Shown here piece after piece: positions 11,665-23,400 of a DNA stretch of 64,000 bases. The notes beneath the pieces are model-generated. The model saw nothing but the letters and a program-made list of their open reading frames with translations. It was not told where the DNA came from and ran no database searches. Location of the stretch: assembly GCF_910591885.1 (NCBI RefSeq), contig NC_063281.1, positions 7,641,700-7,705,699 of the forward strand, written 5' to 3'. This stretch comes from Bombus terrestris (Eukaryota > Arthropoda > Insecta > Hymenoptera > Apidae). Position 1 is the stretch's first letter. Each line of letters begins with the position of its first letter. The translations under genes and the position numbers were made by a program.

Positions 11665-14600
11665 CTGAAAATGAAAATGAAATTCATTATTGAAATTATT
11701 TGAAACTTTGATTGATATTGCGATTATATTTTCTGGATTAAACATTTGAGATTAAACGATGATAGAAGTTTAATGTTTACGAGTATATTGGATACCGATC
11801 ATTGAATAAACGAGCCGAGAAAGAAGGCGAAAAATATGACAAAGCAGGTTAGAGGCATGTGGCAAGGAGAAAGCAATATCATACGCAATACTGGAACGCG
11901 GCAGGGATTTCAAAGAGACTATAATCACGGTTTATTAACGAGTAATTAGCGTTAGTTACTATCGTGGGAAACGATGGGAAGCAAGCGGCACGTGAAAGCG
12001 GCTCTCGAGTCGAAAGAAATCAGGAAGTAATCGCTGCTTCTTAACAGAGAACTGGCTACCATGGTATCATTCCACGCCCATCATATCATAGCGAAACGTT
12101 TGAACCGACGATAAGGCGTATCCTAGAACGATTCATTGCTGATTTATGTACTAATTATATTCCGGTGTAACGAAAACTGCTCCCCGGTAACGAAATCTTC
12201 CGTTTCCGATAAATTCATCGCAGCTGCTCCTTATCGATTATGCCTGAAGAGTCAAGAATCACGAAAATGAGGTGCTTAAGATCTGTCCGCTTTTCCTACC
12301 GCGACGTTTCACTTGCATTTTTTGCTATAACAACGTTTCGAGAGAAAATCGGTTGGTGACACGCGTGTACAATATGTTTTTACCGAAAACGAATCTCGCC
12401 AAAGCGAGGAACGTTCCTAGAAATGGACCTATGATTTTAATAATATGATAGAAAAAATGGTAGATATTAATCGACTTTCGATGGACGTGCGGATCATGTC
12501 GTAAAGAATTGATCGCTAGTTCTGTTTTCAAATTTATATACGAGAAGAATGGTTAAACGCTAGAAACGATTATTTCTACGTTTTCATGTGACCGCTTGAA
12601 GTATAAATTGCGAATATGTACCTGTATTGCTCATGAAGGGGGATGAAAGAAAGCAGTGCTTTTATTCACAAAAAGGGGAACAGTTTTATCCGTGTAATTA
12701 TTCCATGCATGCATTAAAGGGAACCAACAAACTTGATAACAGAGCAAAGATATAATAATAGCCACGGTATTCTAATTTGCCTCCGGAAAAATTGCTATTT
12801 CCGCATATAAAAGGCCGGCTTTCTTTGCTTCGAACGAACTCGTAAAACCTTTTACAGCATTGGTACTTTCGAACTGGCTCGCGATACGCACTTTAAAAGC
12901 CTCGATAACAAGCTCGCTTTCTTAACGAGCAAGAAACTTACTCTTCGAATAAAGTTGTGTTTTGATGATAGAAGAGTAAGGTGGAATTGTCGCAGCCTTC
13001 CACAGATAACGGAAGATTAGGTGTTGGTGGTTTTGGTGTACCAAATACTGCCCAAATGCACGTGATCAAGGCTGTGCTAGTGCCCACGATGGCTCCAGCT
13101 TGATTTGCCTTTTCCACGAACATGCCTAGTGTGAAAATCCCCAAAATGGGTCCTCCAATCGCTCCAGAAATCCCTATGGCAGCTTCGACCAACGGTCCCA
13201 TCGATTTGGCAATAAAAGCCACGGCCAAACACGTGAACCCATTCGCCACAGCGAGAAATTTTCCAATTAACGTTGCCTTTTCCGTTGGAAATTCTATGCT
13301 AAATTTACGACACGTGGGCTTTACATAGTCTTCCAAAGCTACAGCAGCTAGAGAATTCAACATAGCGGATATGGTGCTGAGACTCGCGCTGAATACACCG
13401 GAAATGAAGAGTCCAGTGATACCTGGCACTCGTGACATTCTTTCAGCTGCGAAATATGGCATTATCTTGTCGAAGCTGGAGATTTTACCGGATGTAACTG
13501 GGTCACAATTTCTGTACACAGCGTAGAGAACTAGACCGCAGAACGCTGTCAAAGAACCCAAGAGTAAAGTGAGTGGGCCGCTGAGAAGAAGCGCGCGTTG
13601 CGAAGATTTGAGACTCCTGATGACAGAAAATCCAATTTAGATCTTATACAAAATTTAAATCAATTAAAATATGTATCAGAGACCGGCGCATTTTGAATAG
13701 TTTCTGCCGGACAAGGAATACTAATTTCTTAGTTAATTTTCGAATCATTGATTATTTCATACTTTCGATACATTTTATTCTGCAATTTCTCAACGTATCT
13801 ACTTTTTTTACTTGCCACTCTAGAATTGGTCGATAGCGTACATCCAATGATTGAGATAACCGAGCAAATTAAATAAAAATTACACGAGCGGTCGAATAAC
13901 ATGTAGATAACGCTAATCGTGAGTATTCGAAGACTAAAGAGAAGCGGTGCCTGACTCGATATCTAAGTCACCGGCCTCGAATTAATTATTATATAAATGA
14001 TTATAATTACTCACTTGGCAGTGAGTAAACGCTGAACTTGGATCTGATTAACCGCGTATAAAGACAGAAACATGGTAGTACCACCAATCAGTAATGCCCA
14101 CCATGTATGCCTTATAGTTGGATCGATCCTGAAACTAAAAATGAATAAATTTTTCAACTACCTGACCTCGTATAAATTCACTGATATTCTTACTCGAAGA
14201 ATTCTATTCGACCATCCTCTTGAGCGATGCTCCACACATTGGATAAGCCTCCGTCAAGGTCGCTAGCGGCGATACTCAGGATGCAAAAAAGTGCAGTGAA
14301 TATCAGTACTGCTTGAAAGACGTCGGTGATGAGGACAGCCTTGATGCCACCTACGGTCGAGTAGAAGGTGCAAATCAGGCCGATCAGCACGATGCTCATG
14401 TTCCCTGACAGACCAGTGGTCGCTTCTAGTGCCAACGAAGGCGCGAATAATACTATTCCAGTGTATAAAAGTAGCTGCAGGAAATTAGCAGTGCTGGCTA
14501 GTAGTCGTGCTCCTACTCCAAATCGTTTCTCTAGATACTGAGAGAAAGACGATTACAAGAAGGCAACTTATTGTAAATTACGAATTATGAATTGAAAATA

Positions 14601-16452
14601 AAGAATTGATGAAGCGCGATTGATTTATCAAGTTCTGCCTCTAAATTGTCTTTTTTTTTTTGAATATGGCAACAGAAGATCACGATGAAAGCTCTGAAAT
14701 TTGAAACTGATGGAAAATAATTTTTTATAAAATGTGCTACCACCTGTTAGCATCGGACTGCAAATTATTTTTTTAAATGCTAGAAGGAAAGGATCACGAA
14801 GATGATCTTCGAGTTTGAGATTATGGATCAATGATGGTTGTTAACGAGGTACGATTGATTTATCAAGTTCTCATTTCAAATCGAGTTCATAAATACTGGA
14901 AAAGAAATGATCACGAAGGTTATTTTCAAGTCCCAAATTGTGGGAATGATTGGCGATATAGTACGATTGATTGATTAGAAAATCATATACCTCATAGACA
15001 CTCATGTTGTTCAGTTCCGCGAAGACGGGAAGATAAAGATACAAGACGATTGGTGTACCAAAGAAACCACCCAGGTACAACAGCGTGACTTGTGTGCCGT
15101 GAATGTAAGTTTCTGCGCTGATTCCTAGCACCGTGATCGCTGACATGAAAGACACCATCAGTGCGATCGATAAAGGAACGACGCCCATCGTTCGATTGGC
15201 TGAGAAGTACTCCTGTTGTAATAATCGCGAAACATTGGTTAACGCATTGCTGCATTCATTCGATCGTTTGAGCATTGCTGCTAACACTACTGTTACGTTC
15301 TACTAAATTTTAATGCGTTTCGACAAACTTAGAGATAAGATTATATAAAAGAAATTGTCCATTTTATACAAGAGTGAATTAATCCTTTGATATAATAATT
15401 TTATTTGAAAGAAGTATTTCGATCTGCAATGAATTATTTCAGACCGTCAATTTGTCCGTAGCAGAAGTAAAATCGAAAACCACGCTATTCATTCTGTGTA
15501 TCGTTACTATCGCCTGATCGATCGTATTCTGCGAGTGGACATTTTACTGCTGGCCCTCTAACTTGATTCGTAATAACGTTTCAGCGTTAATTAACTTTCT
15601 GTCTTTGCGGTCGTTCGTGGAAGTTGGCTCGCGGCTAACCCGATAAATTAAATAGCGCTCTGAATAGTTGGCGATTTGTGTCGATGGCAATATTTATCGC
15701 GCGGCTAGATCGATCGGTGCGATAACGGTGAAAGATCTGAGGCATGGAACGCCGGACCTATGTCGTGATCTAAGAACGTGCCAGCTCTAGGTATGTACAA
15801 TCCTGTTCTGACGCAGTTTATCACGGATATTGGATCGCGCGGCGTTGTAGACTCGATGTCGATTCGATCGTCCGTGGCGAAATTAATTTTCCAAGGGCTT
15901 AACCTCGGCCGTGCGTTGCCTGCCTCCGGTGAATCGGTAGTAGATCCCAATGCCGGCTGAGATCGACAGCATTAGACCGATGACAAGATAATCCGGCCAT
16001 TGAAGCGTCGATGTATCATTATCCTTGCTCTGCTCCTGCAAACGTATCCCCCCGTTTTTCCCTTTTATTAAACTCCCTTTCGCGTAAATTGTTGGTTTTC
16101 CGATTCACTCGGTCAACAACAACACCACCTTCGATTTTATCCCAACCCTGGTGAATCTCTATTTATCTTAGCTCCGCGAGATGAGATTAATTTGTGATGT
16201 GTAGGATGAAATTAGCGAGTGGAATCGATTAACATCAGGTGAAAGGTGTGTAAATGACGGATCAGTTGGATGTTATTAAAAGGACATTAAAGAACGTCAC
16301 TGAATTTAGAGAGAGAGTAATTAAACTGATGCAATTAAGATTAACCGAGAAACATGTCGATAAAGATTCAATCATCTAACGTTCACCAGAGTTGAACTAC
16401 AGAGAAAGGCTATCTATTGGAAGGTTTCTATGGAAAGAGCACTCACGTCCAT
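11412..16452 (-). CDS. SLC5 sodium:solute symporter (sodium-coupled monocarboxylate / multivitamin transporter-like), 7 coding exons
   Basis: A plasma-membrane transporter predicted to use the sodium gradient to import small organic anions such as monocarboxylates or vitamins; the exact substrate cannot be read from sequence. The coding join is complement(11412..11664, 12942..13616, 14015..14128, 14194..14537, 14991..15212, 15904..16035, 16447..16452), 1746 nt, 581 residues, the usual SLC5 length. Every junction has AG/GT ends and matching phase. About 13 hydrophobic segments are visible. Family marks include YLEKRFG after segment 3, CTFYSTVGGIKAVLITD, the run SASLSTISAMLNSLAAVALE next to DYVKP (sodium-site helix) and the KANQAGAIVG stretch near segment 12. 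Possible N-glycosylation sites (NST, NTT, NDSS) lie in the last outer loop. Introns are 411, 691, 453, 65, 398 and 1277 bases. No frame breaks: the gene appears intact. The start is inferred from a two-codon first exon. Confidence 0.93.
12942..13616 (-). CDS. SLC5 transporter, coding exon 6
   Basis: The largest exon, 675 bases. It starts after TCTGTCATCAG with SLKSSQRALLLSGPLTLLLG and ends at the donor GA|GTAAGT. It carries the sodium-site helix SASLSTISAMLNSLA, the EDYVKP motif, the KANQAGAIVG stretch and an outer loop with NST and NTT sequons. It reads without stops. Confidence 0.95.
14015..14128 (-). CDS. SLC5 transporter, coding exon 5
   Basis: A 114-base exon after acceptor TTTAGTTTCAG, ending AA|GTGAGT. 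It reads IDPTIRHTWWALLIGG and then LYAVNQIQVQRLLTAK, the segment where SLC5 proteins carry a conserved Q-Q-x-V-Q-R-like stretch. Phase 2 at both ends matches its neighbours. It is too short to stand out as an open frame by itself and was found by splice phase. Confidence 0.93.
14194..14537 (-). CDS. SLC5 transporter, coding exon 4
   Basis: A 344-base exon after acceptor CTTTCTCTCAG, starting YLEKRFGVGARLLAS and ending RIEFFE split by GA|GTAAGA. It carries segments 4-6, including STVGGIKAVLITDVFQ, a strongly conserved SLC5 stretch. The downstream intron is only 65 bases. Confidence 0.95.
14991..15212 (-). CDS. SLC5 transporter, coding exon 3
   Basis: A 222-base phase-0 exon after acceptor TTATTACAACAG. 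It starts EYFSANRTMGVVPLSIAL, equivalent to the EYFLGGRxM start of the SLC5 core, and ends NNMSVYE at donor GAG|GTATAT. It carries segments 2 and 3, including SFMSAITVLGISAETY. Confidence 0.95.
15904..16035 (-). CDS. SLC5 transporter, coding exon 2
   Basis: A 132-base phase-0 exon after acceptor ACGTTTGCAG. It reads EQSKDNDTSTLQWPDYLVIG and continues through the first membrane segment to YYRFTGGRQRTAE, ending at donor GAG|GTTAAG. The next exon continues directly with EYFSANR, giving the expected TAEEYF junction. Confidence 0.92.
16447..16452 (-). CDS. SLC5 transporter, coding exon 1 (two codons, Met-Asp)
   Basis: ATG GAC followed by the strong donor GTGAGT. It is in phase 0 with exon 2, giving MDEQSKDND at the N-terminus. 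No in-frame ATG exists in exon 2 before the first membrane segment, and this is the nearest upstream ATG with a matching donor, which is why I chose it. A more distant start cannot be ruled out. The exon continues upstream as 5' UTR. Confidence 0.6.
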
Positions 16453-16760
16453 TCTATAGGATCCACTCGTATGATACCATCAACTCGCGATGGACGAGAA
16501 ATTCGATATCGCGAGCTTGTTTGCCCGAGTATCGTGCTTCTTCCTGAATCGTTTCTGCGGCGACGAGGGAACAGGCTGTGAACGTAACACACTGGCGGCC
16601 GATGGTCCCAACCGTGAGCTGATAGCACGAAGAAAAGGCGCGCGCGAATTCTCAGAGAGAGGATCCCTTGGAGAAGTCGTCACCTGCGTGTTTTGTGGTC
16701 GAGTGTGTTCGTTCGAACGAGCAGAAAAGAGGCGAGGATGAAGCGGTCCATTACGTAAAG
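16453..16760 (-). promoter_or_regulatory. probable 5' UTR and promoter area of the SLC5 gene
   Basis: The CG-rich stretch upstream of the proposed ATG (higher coordinates) should hold the 5' UTR and transcription start. No clear TATA box is visible. Overlapping open frames on both strands here reflect the higher GC content. The extent is an estimate. Confidence 0.35.
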
Positions 16761-19731
16761 CTTGGCTCAGCATATTTCCTGTCAAATGCACGCAAAGCCT
16801 CGCCACTTTAACGAACGTTCGAAAAACGGTGGTAAATTCAGGTAATATTCAGCCAGCCGGCTAAGCGTGCCAATGGACGAGGAAAAATATGATGGAGAGA
16901 AAGAGAGAGAAAGAGAAGGAAGATTATGAAGAAGGTGGTTTATAAATTGTAGGAGATTATAATGGGACTATTCTCTCCCCATAATATAAATCATGTGTCT
17001 AGAGTTCTGAAAAACGAAGCTTATGATTTAATGACTGTTTAATCAGGTAAAGTCAATAACGTTGGTCACCCTTGCGAAAGAACCAGTCCGATTGGCGTCG
17101 ATTCGTGGCCCGGTTCAGAGTCACGAATGATAATTAATCTCGTAAAGGTTAATGAATTCAAGATAAAGAGGAATTTTCGTCTGCTGAGCCAATTCCTGTC
17201 TCGAGTGGGAGCAATAGAAACGCGAAAAAGATATTCGAATCCCCTTGTCGATAGGGCTATCGATCGTGAAAGATTTAATGATTTTAACGTTTCTTTGAAG
17301 TCCTTTAATTGGAAACGAATAAAGAGCTCAAAGAGAACATTCGTTACAAAGCGACGAAGAACCGACGAGTATTGAACGTCCAGTGGAATTCGCTCGAGGC
17401 GAATGCTACGCCACTGTTGCGTCGCTGGTGCATAACAATTATTCGCGAGACGGTAGCTTCTGGTCGTAATGTAATTTCCTAGTATTATGAGGCACAATCG
17501 AGGGGCCATCGGCTATTATTCCGAGAAGGGAAGCACCCATAGAAACGTCGGAGCAACGAGGATTCCTTGATCCATGGGAGGAACTCATCGATCTTTATCG
17601 AAACCGCCGCAAAGGTTATCTGGACGATGGATCGAATACGTAAAATTCAATTTGATATACAATCGATGCTGATCTTCCTGATGAATGATATTTTTCTTGA
17701 ATCCAACGGCAATCTAATATTATCCAATATTATTTAATAGAGCTCCATTCAGTTTCAATGGAATCTTGTTACGGTCTAAGATAGTCTCGGGCAAATTCAA
17801 TGAAGTCTTGTCTGAATTGAACGAGATCTTATTTCACGCCCATCAAATAATCTGCTGTTAACTGCAATCTAACCTACTTGTGCATATTTTATTGTCGACG
17901 ATCTGTTTTGGATTTATGCGCAAGTCCATGAGAACGATCGTGTACATCTTCGTTCACAAATAATAAGATACATATTGATTTTATGAAAGATGTGAAAGAT
18001 TAATCTGAATTATATCAATGAAACGATTAATCGAACGGAGTTTTACTTTCACGCGGTGTAACACCTTAAAAATTTAGAAAAACTATTCGATTGAGTTACA
18101 AGAGGAACGCGATGAGTTAAGAATTACGTTCGTTTATATATGTATAATCTGAGATAAAATCTGGAATCATAGAACAAAAAATAAAATAGAAAAGTAATCC
18201 AAATATCAGAATCGATTAAATCAATAATCGAGGAACGTAATGGATGTAAACAAGGAAGAATTTAATTTCATTATCATAAAATTGATACGTTTCTATAATC
18301 TATATAATATCTTAATCTAAGGTCTTAAACGTGATAATAATTCTTAAACGTTTAATGGTTTCCTAATAATATTTGACGTTTACTTCATTTTCTGCAAGCA
18401 TCGTAATACTTCCTTGTGAAGAAGATTTTACATATGATTTACGGAAATGAATCATCGATCTTTATCAATAGCTTACACCGAGATTACGATGGTAATCGAT
18501 TTATGAGCATATTTTATGCGATGATATCGCGTTTCTTCCTGACATAAGAAGAAATCCCGGACCTGTTTAATGCAAAGAGATTGACCAACACGCCACACAA
18601 TTTGTCGAGTTGAATTTATTCCTTCCAACGTAATTGCACGATGCATGGTACTCCGGAGGTTAATAGAGATCCCTGTTGAGACTCGTCCAATTTTCGACAT
18701 TGTTACTTGACCGTTGGCTGGCTCGTTTTACGCCGATGCTATTTGCCGACGCTATTCGCCGACGAAGATGCAGAGGAGAAAGATGGACGACGAAAGAAGA
18801 GAAAAGGAGGAGCCCCGTAAGTGGCGAATTCCCGTCATTAAGTCGTTAGTCGGACGCAGGACAGCAGGCTAACCGTCGGTTAACTGGCTGCTGAACTTGA
18901 TCGACCAATCGTTGACCCTCATGGTCGATCGAAATTTACCATGTGTTGCCGCCTTTCATCCCCTATTTGCTTTTTAATCGAGCTAAATATTATTCCCCTG
19001 AAAGATTGATGGTACGGTGTAATGTAACGCGTGGAAAGTAATAGTTGCAAAAATATGTTGATAGATTATAGGAATTTTTGTGAACATAGAAATTCAGTTA
19101 ATAACGGGTAGTAAATGTATGAAGATCATAGAAATTTGCTTGACGAATTATAGTTGTTTTCTTGAAATCATAGGAATTTTTAGCCATAGATAAATGGCAA
19201 AAGATGTAAAGAAGAGAGGTCTAAGTTTATAGAGGGTTAGTTAATCGATAAAGAAAATAAATTTGTATAGTAAAAATGCAAAACATGAGAACATCATAAT
19301 AATCGTTGAACATAAACTGCAGAAATGTAGGAAACATATCTAAATTTATAGACGATTTAATCAGGCATTGAGAATTCGAAATATTCGAGTCTCTAGAAGC
19401 GAAATATTTCTGGTTTCTCCCTCGCATCTTGTGTATTCTGCGTGATGGAAGATAGCCATGTTGGTCAAGCTAATCGAGTAACTGGTGGTAACCATATTCA
19501 AATATTGAATTTAGAGAGAAGAAATCTCTCTTCTCGAATCTTAGTGAAAAGTTTGTAAACCTGCGATTCTATTCTGTATGTCTATTTTACGATTGGTGGG
19601 TTGTTTGATTTCTTTTCTCTATTCGTTGCAGGAAGAACTTTGTTTCCATCAGATCAAAAATAAATCTTGAAAGTGTGAATTCCTAGATTTAGCTCACAAG
19701 TCGTAACTCCCTTGCTCAGATAGACCTGAAC
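16761..19731. other. no supported gene; AT-rich intergenic or intronic DNA
   Basis: A minus-strand open frame with a true ATG runs 17066-17509 (147 codons) but shows no domain, has arginine-rich filler composition, and is about the longest frame expected by chance in 64 kb. A purine tract lies near 16892-16922. Nothing else recognisable. Confidence 0.45.
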
Positions 19732-19753
19732 CTCTCTCTCTCTCTCTCTCTCT
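19732..19753. repeat. (CT)11 microsatellite
   Basis: Twenty-two bases of perfect CT dinucleotide. Confidence 0.95.
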
Positions 19754-19996
19754 AGATTTTGTTGTTTAGATAATCACGATGTCGTGCTCTCACTAGTGGT
19801 TTCCTCTTTTAGTTAGTTAGACGCGCAAGGAGATAAGACACACTCCCAGATTGAAGATCAGACGTGTTTTTGCCTAAAGCACACGCCGCTCAACGTTCTA
19901 AGCAGACGCTCCTCGTTATTATAGTTGGTTACTCAAAAGCAAGCTATCTTAAGGAAACTTGTTTAAATTCATTTACATTCGCACGCACGTTTCTCG

Positions 19997-20228
19997 CGAT
20001 CTTCGTGAACCTGAATTTGTTGCAGAATATAAATTTCAAAAGTTAAATATACCATCGATAATATGCAACATTTATTTGTTCTACGATCATAAAAGATGTG
20101 ACTCCGACGTGATCCATACAGCGAAACTTTTTCATTTACATTAAAAAGTTTCGTATTAGAAATAAATGTTTCCTAAAGACTCTTTATATTTATCTCTTAG
20201 AAATTACAGGTACTTTTTCAGAACTTTT
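19997..20228. repeat. tandem duplication, copy 1 (232 bp)
   Basis: Starts cgatcttcgtgaacctgaat and ends before ttgatctgaattc. It matches copy 2 exactly 260 bases downstream with six substitutions by my count and no indels (about 97% identity). Contains no coding frame. A 28-base spacer separates the copies. Confidence 0.95.
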
Positions 20229-20256
20229 GATCTGAATTCGCACAATTCGCTGAATT

Positions 20257-20488
20257 CGATCTTCGTGAACCTGAATTTGTTGCAGAATATAAATTTCAAA
20301 AGTTAAATATACCATCTATAGCATGCAACATTTATTTGTTCTACGATCATAAAAGATGTGACTCCGACGTGATCCATACAGCAAAACTTTTTCATTTACA
20401 TTAAAAAGTTTCGTATTAGAAATAAATGTTTCCTAAAGACTCTTTAAATTTATCTCTTAGAAATTGCAGGTACTTTTTCAGAACTTTT
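20257..20488. repeat. tandem duplication, copy 2 (232 bp)
   Basis: Second copy of the 232-bp unit. Differences from copy 1 cluster around 20316-20322 (ctatagc against cgataat), with single changes near 20383, 20447 and 20466. The same order and orientation point to a local duplication rather than two transposon insertions. Confidence 0.95.
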
Positions 20489-23400
20489 TCTTCGTCCAAA
20501 TATTCATATAAAAGGATTCTAAAACGTATCTATACGTTCCGTTCAAAAACACAAGTGTTTTATACGACACGGTTACACGCGTTTTAACGTTGAAACGCCG
20601 GAAAGTAGCCAGCGTAACAACTGCTCCACTTACAAGTGACACTTTACAATGACGCATATATTTTTGCCGGTGCGATAATCCCAAGGCCGCATACAACCAT
20701 TTCCAGTAGTTACCGCATAAATGGAAATTTTGCGAACGATTTCACGTTCATACTCGATTCTTTACAAGTTCTAGGCGAAATAGTAATCCCAAAGTTTTCA
20801 ATAAGTTTCTAATAACTTTTCGCTTTATATTTAATCCACTAAATCGTATTAGATTTCGATAAAGAATAATTTTGCCCAGGTAATACTTGCAGCCAAAAAT
20901 GTATATATACAATTTTCTAAATTACAATTGATTAAATATAAAAAATTAATTTTGTCTAGTTATACAGCACCTGCGATCGAAATACAGTGATCCCATTCGA
21001 ATAAAATAAGAGGAAAGTCGGGAACTTTTCATTTTATTGAATGCGGCAACGATGAGTGACGATCTGATAATAAGCGCGCACGCGTGCTACCTCGTCGAGT
21101 TCCCGTAATCAATTAACGAGTAAAATCCGTTTTATTTCACGGTTACGGTGAATCGGTTTTGTTTTTTTGTCGAGCATCCTGTCTGATTCAGTTGCACGCA
21201 CCATTGCTAGCGAATTGTCATGGCCTTAATTAATTCGACGTGTCCAAATTGCTTATATCGTCGATTGACGCGAAAAGCTTATTAAAATTATCTGCATATG
21301 ACGATTTCATCGGCAATCTGACTCTCAGCAATTATCGTTAATTAAGTATTCCAAAGACGAAGATAGCGACCATGCGTAGCGAATTTCTATTAGCCTGCGT
21401 TCTCGAGTTGTGAATATACCTTTGCAAATGATATCCTTGCTTAATGAGTCGACGATTTATTCCAATTTAATTGTGCAAGTTATAATTATATCCAAGTGTA
21501 ACATATGGAAAGAGATTAATAAAATATATTTTCTGACTCGTGTATCTCTTATGGGTCAAGTACATTGCAATGGTTCATTATCGATCTATAAGTTTATTAG
21601 ATCAGAATCTCTAGATCAAGGAAAAGGCACTTGTACCGGATGATCTCTCCAAAGATCTTGTTTGCGAATACTAAAAATAACAGTGTAGCACGAGCTCTAT
21701 GATATTTCAGAGGGAATATTAATCTCATTCGTATCAATCTATATGCATATTAACCCAGAGAATAACCTCGGTACCAGCACACCGACATTGATCTATTAAA
21801 AAAAATTCTTTTCATTGCGAGCTACGCGATGACTGAAACCAATTCCCCAATTTCCATAATTTTTTACACTCCCTCCTACACTCTGTTCTCTATACGTACA
21901 TAGAACCAATAATTCCTTTCGTGACGGTGTTTCACGGCCCTGGAACCGTGACAAAGGATTCGATGCACCAATGCTGAGCATTGATATTCCAACACGCAGC
22001 AACAGGACGTAACGAAGTGTGACAATCGGTGATTTTTCGGGATTAGGCAAAAATAAACGGGAAACGTATAGCACGATTCTTCATGCAACGATATCATCGT
22101 CGAGATCCACTGATAAAATTTACAATGACTTAACTAGCTGGTACTCTTTGCATGAGGAAACGATCTTACGTAATTCGATCATTTGCATCGATGATGCATC
22201 GCCACGAATGGATTGGAACACGTGTTATCGCGTGGATAGGCCCACTGACGATAATTGTGCGTCTCATGAGCCTTCGATCATTAACGTTAGTTAGCGACTG
22301 GTATCGTTAGACTTGGTTTTGCGCACTCACCGAAGCAACAACTAAAATTTTCATCGGGTTAATCCCAGTAGAAATTATCGTAACGGCCTCCACTGTTTTG
22401 GTGATTCGATAGGATATCAGTTTTCATATGCGACCGCAGTTAAATGGACCGCCACACGCGGGTAATGGAAACACGGGTTGGGTCATCGGATTTAATGATA
22501 CGTCTAATATTTACAGCCTCTATTGTATTGCCATCTGGTGTTTGCTCTATATGCGAATTGGAAAATGTGGGCTTGCTTTAGAGTAGCTTGTTTGATGTTA
22601 CTACTCAATTTTCATTCAATTCCTTGCATCTTTGAAATGTTGATATTTAGGTGACATTTATTGCAGTTGCACCGGCACAGTGACGATGATAATGGCAATG
22701 ACAATGACAATATGGACATTTTTATTTGGTTTTCCTTTTTTTGGAATATGGGAGAGGAAAGAAAAGGCTATTGTATAGATATGTTTGCAAAAATATATAA
22801 TTTCGTAAACTTCATGACATCTGTGATATCGACATGTGAAAAACGTGAAATGTGGGGTAGCTACGTAAAAGCTCGTTCGTGCAATTCGTATCTTTGAAAT
22901 ATCGACGACTATTACAATTTTTAACCTCTCGTATGTCATTGATGCTGCTACCACGACGATGATAATGTGAAAATTTTTATTTGGTTTTGCTTTCCTGGAT
23001 AAAAAGATAGGAAAGAAAAAGAAGTTACCGCAAAGATAAATTCGCAGACATTCGTAACGTCTTTCTTCTCAGGAAGAAATTTGTAGTTTCAAATAGTTTC
23101 ATGCTGAAGCGTGCTGAAGTTGCTCATACATTGCAAAAATCTCTAGAGGGCAGATGATTAATATTCCCGACGAAAGATGTAGCCGATAACCAGAGCAATG
23201 CATACGGAATACGCGAATCGTCCTCAACACAAAAGCCACAACATCTCTCGTCGTGTTTTTCGCCTTCGTTCGTATTAACAGTGAGTGAAGGAACAAGGAA
23301 TCAGTGATGCAACGAGTCTTGGATTGATGTGTAACGCGTGCACGGCGCGAGGCGTGTTCTCAAAGTATGTAATCGTCGGCGAAGAATTTGCCGAAGGATT

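Noticed and set aside
17066..17509. Minus-strand ATG frame of 147 codons
   Set aside because: At this base composition a rough estimate gives about half to one such frame by chance in the window; no motif or splice context.
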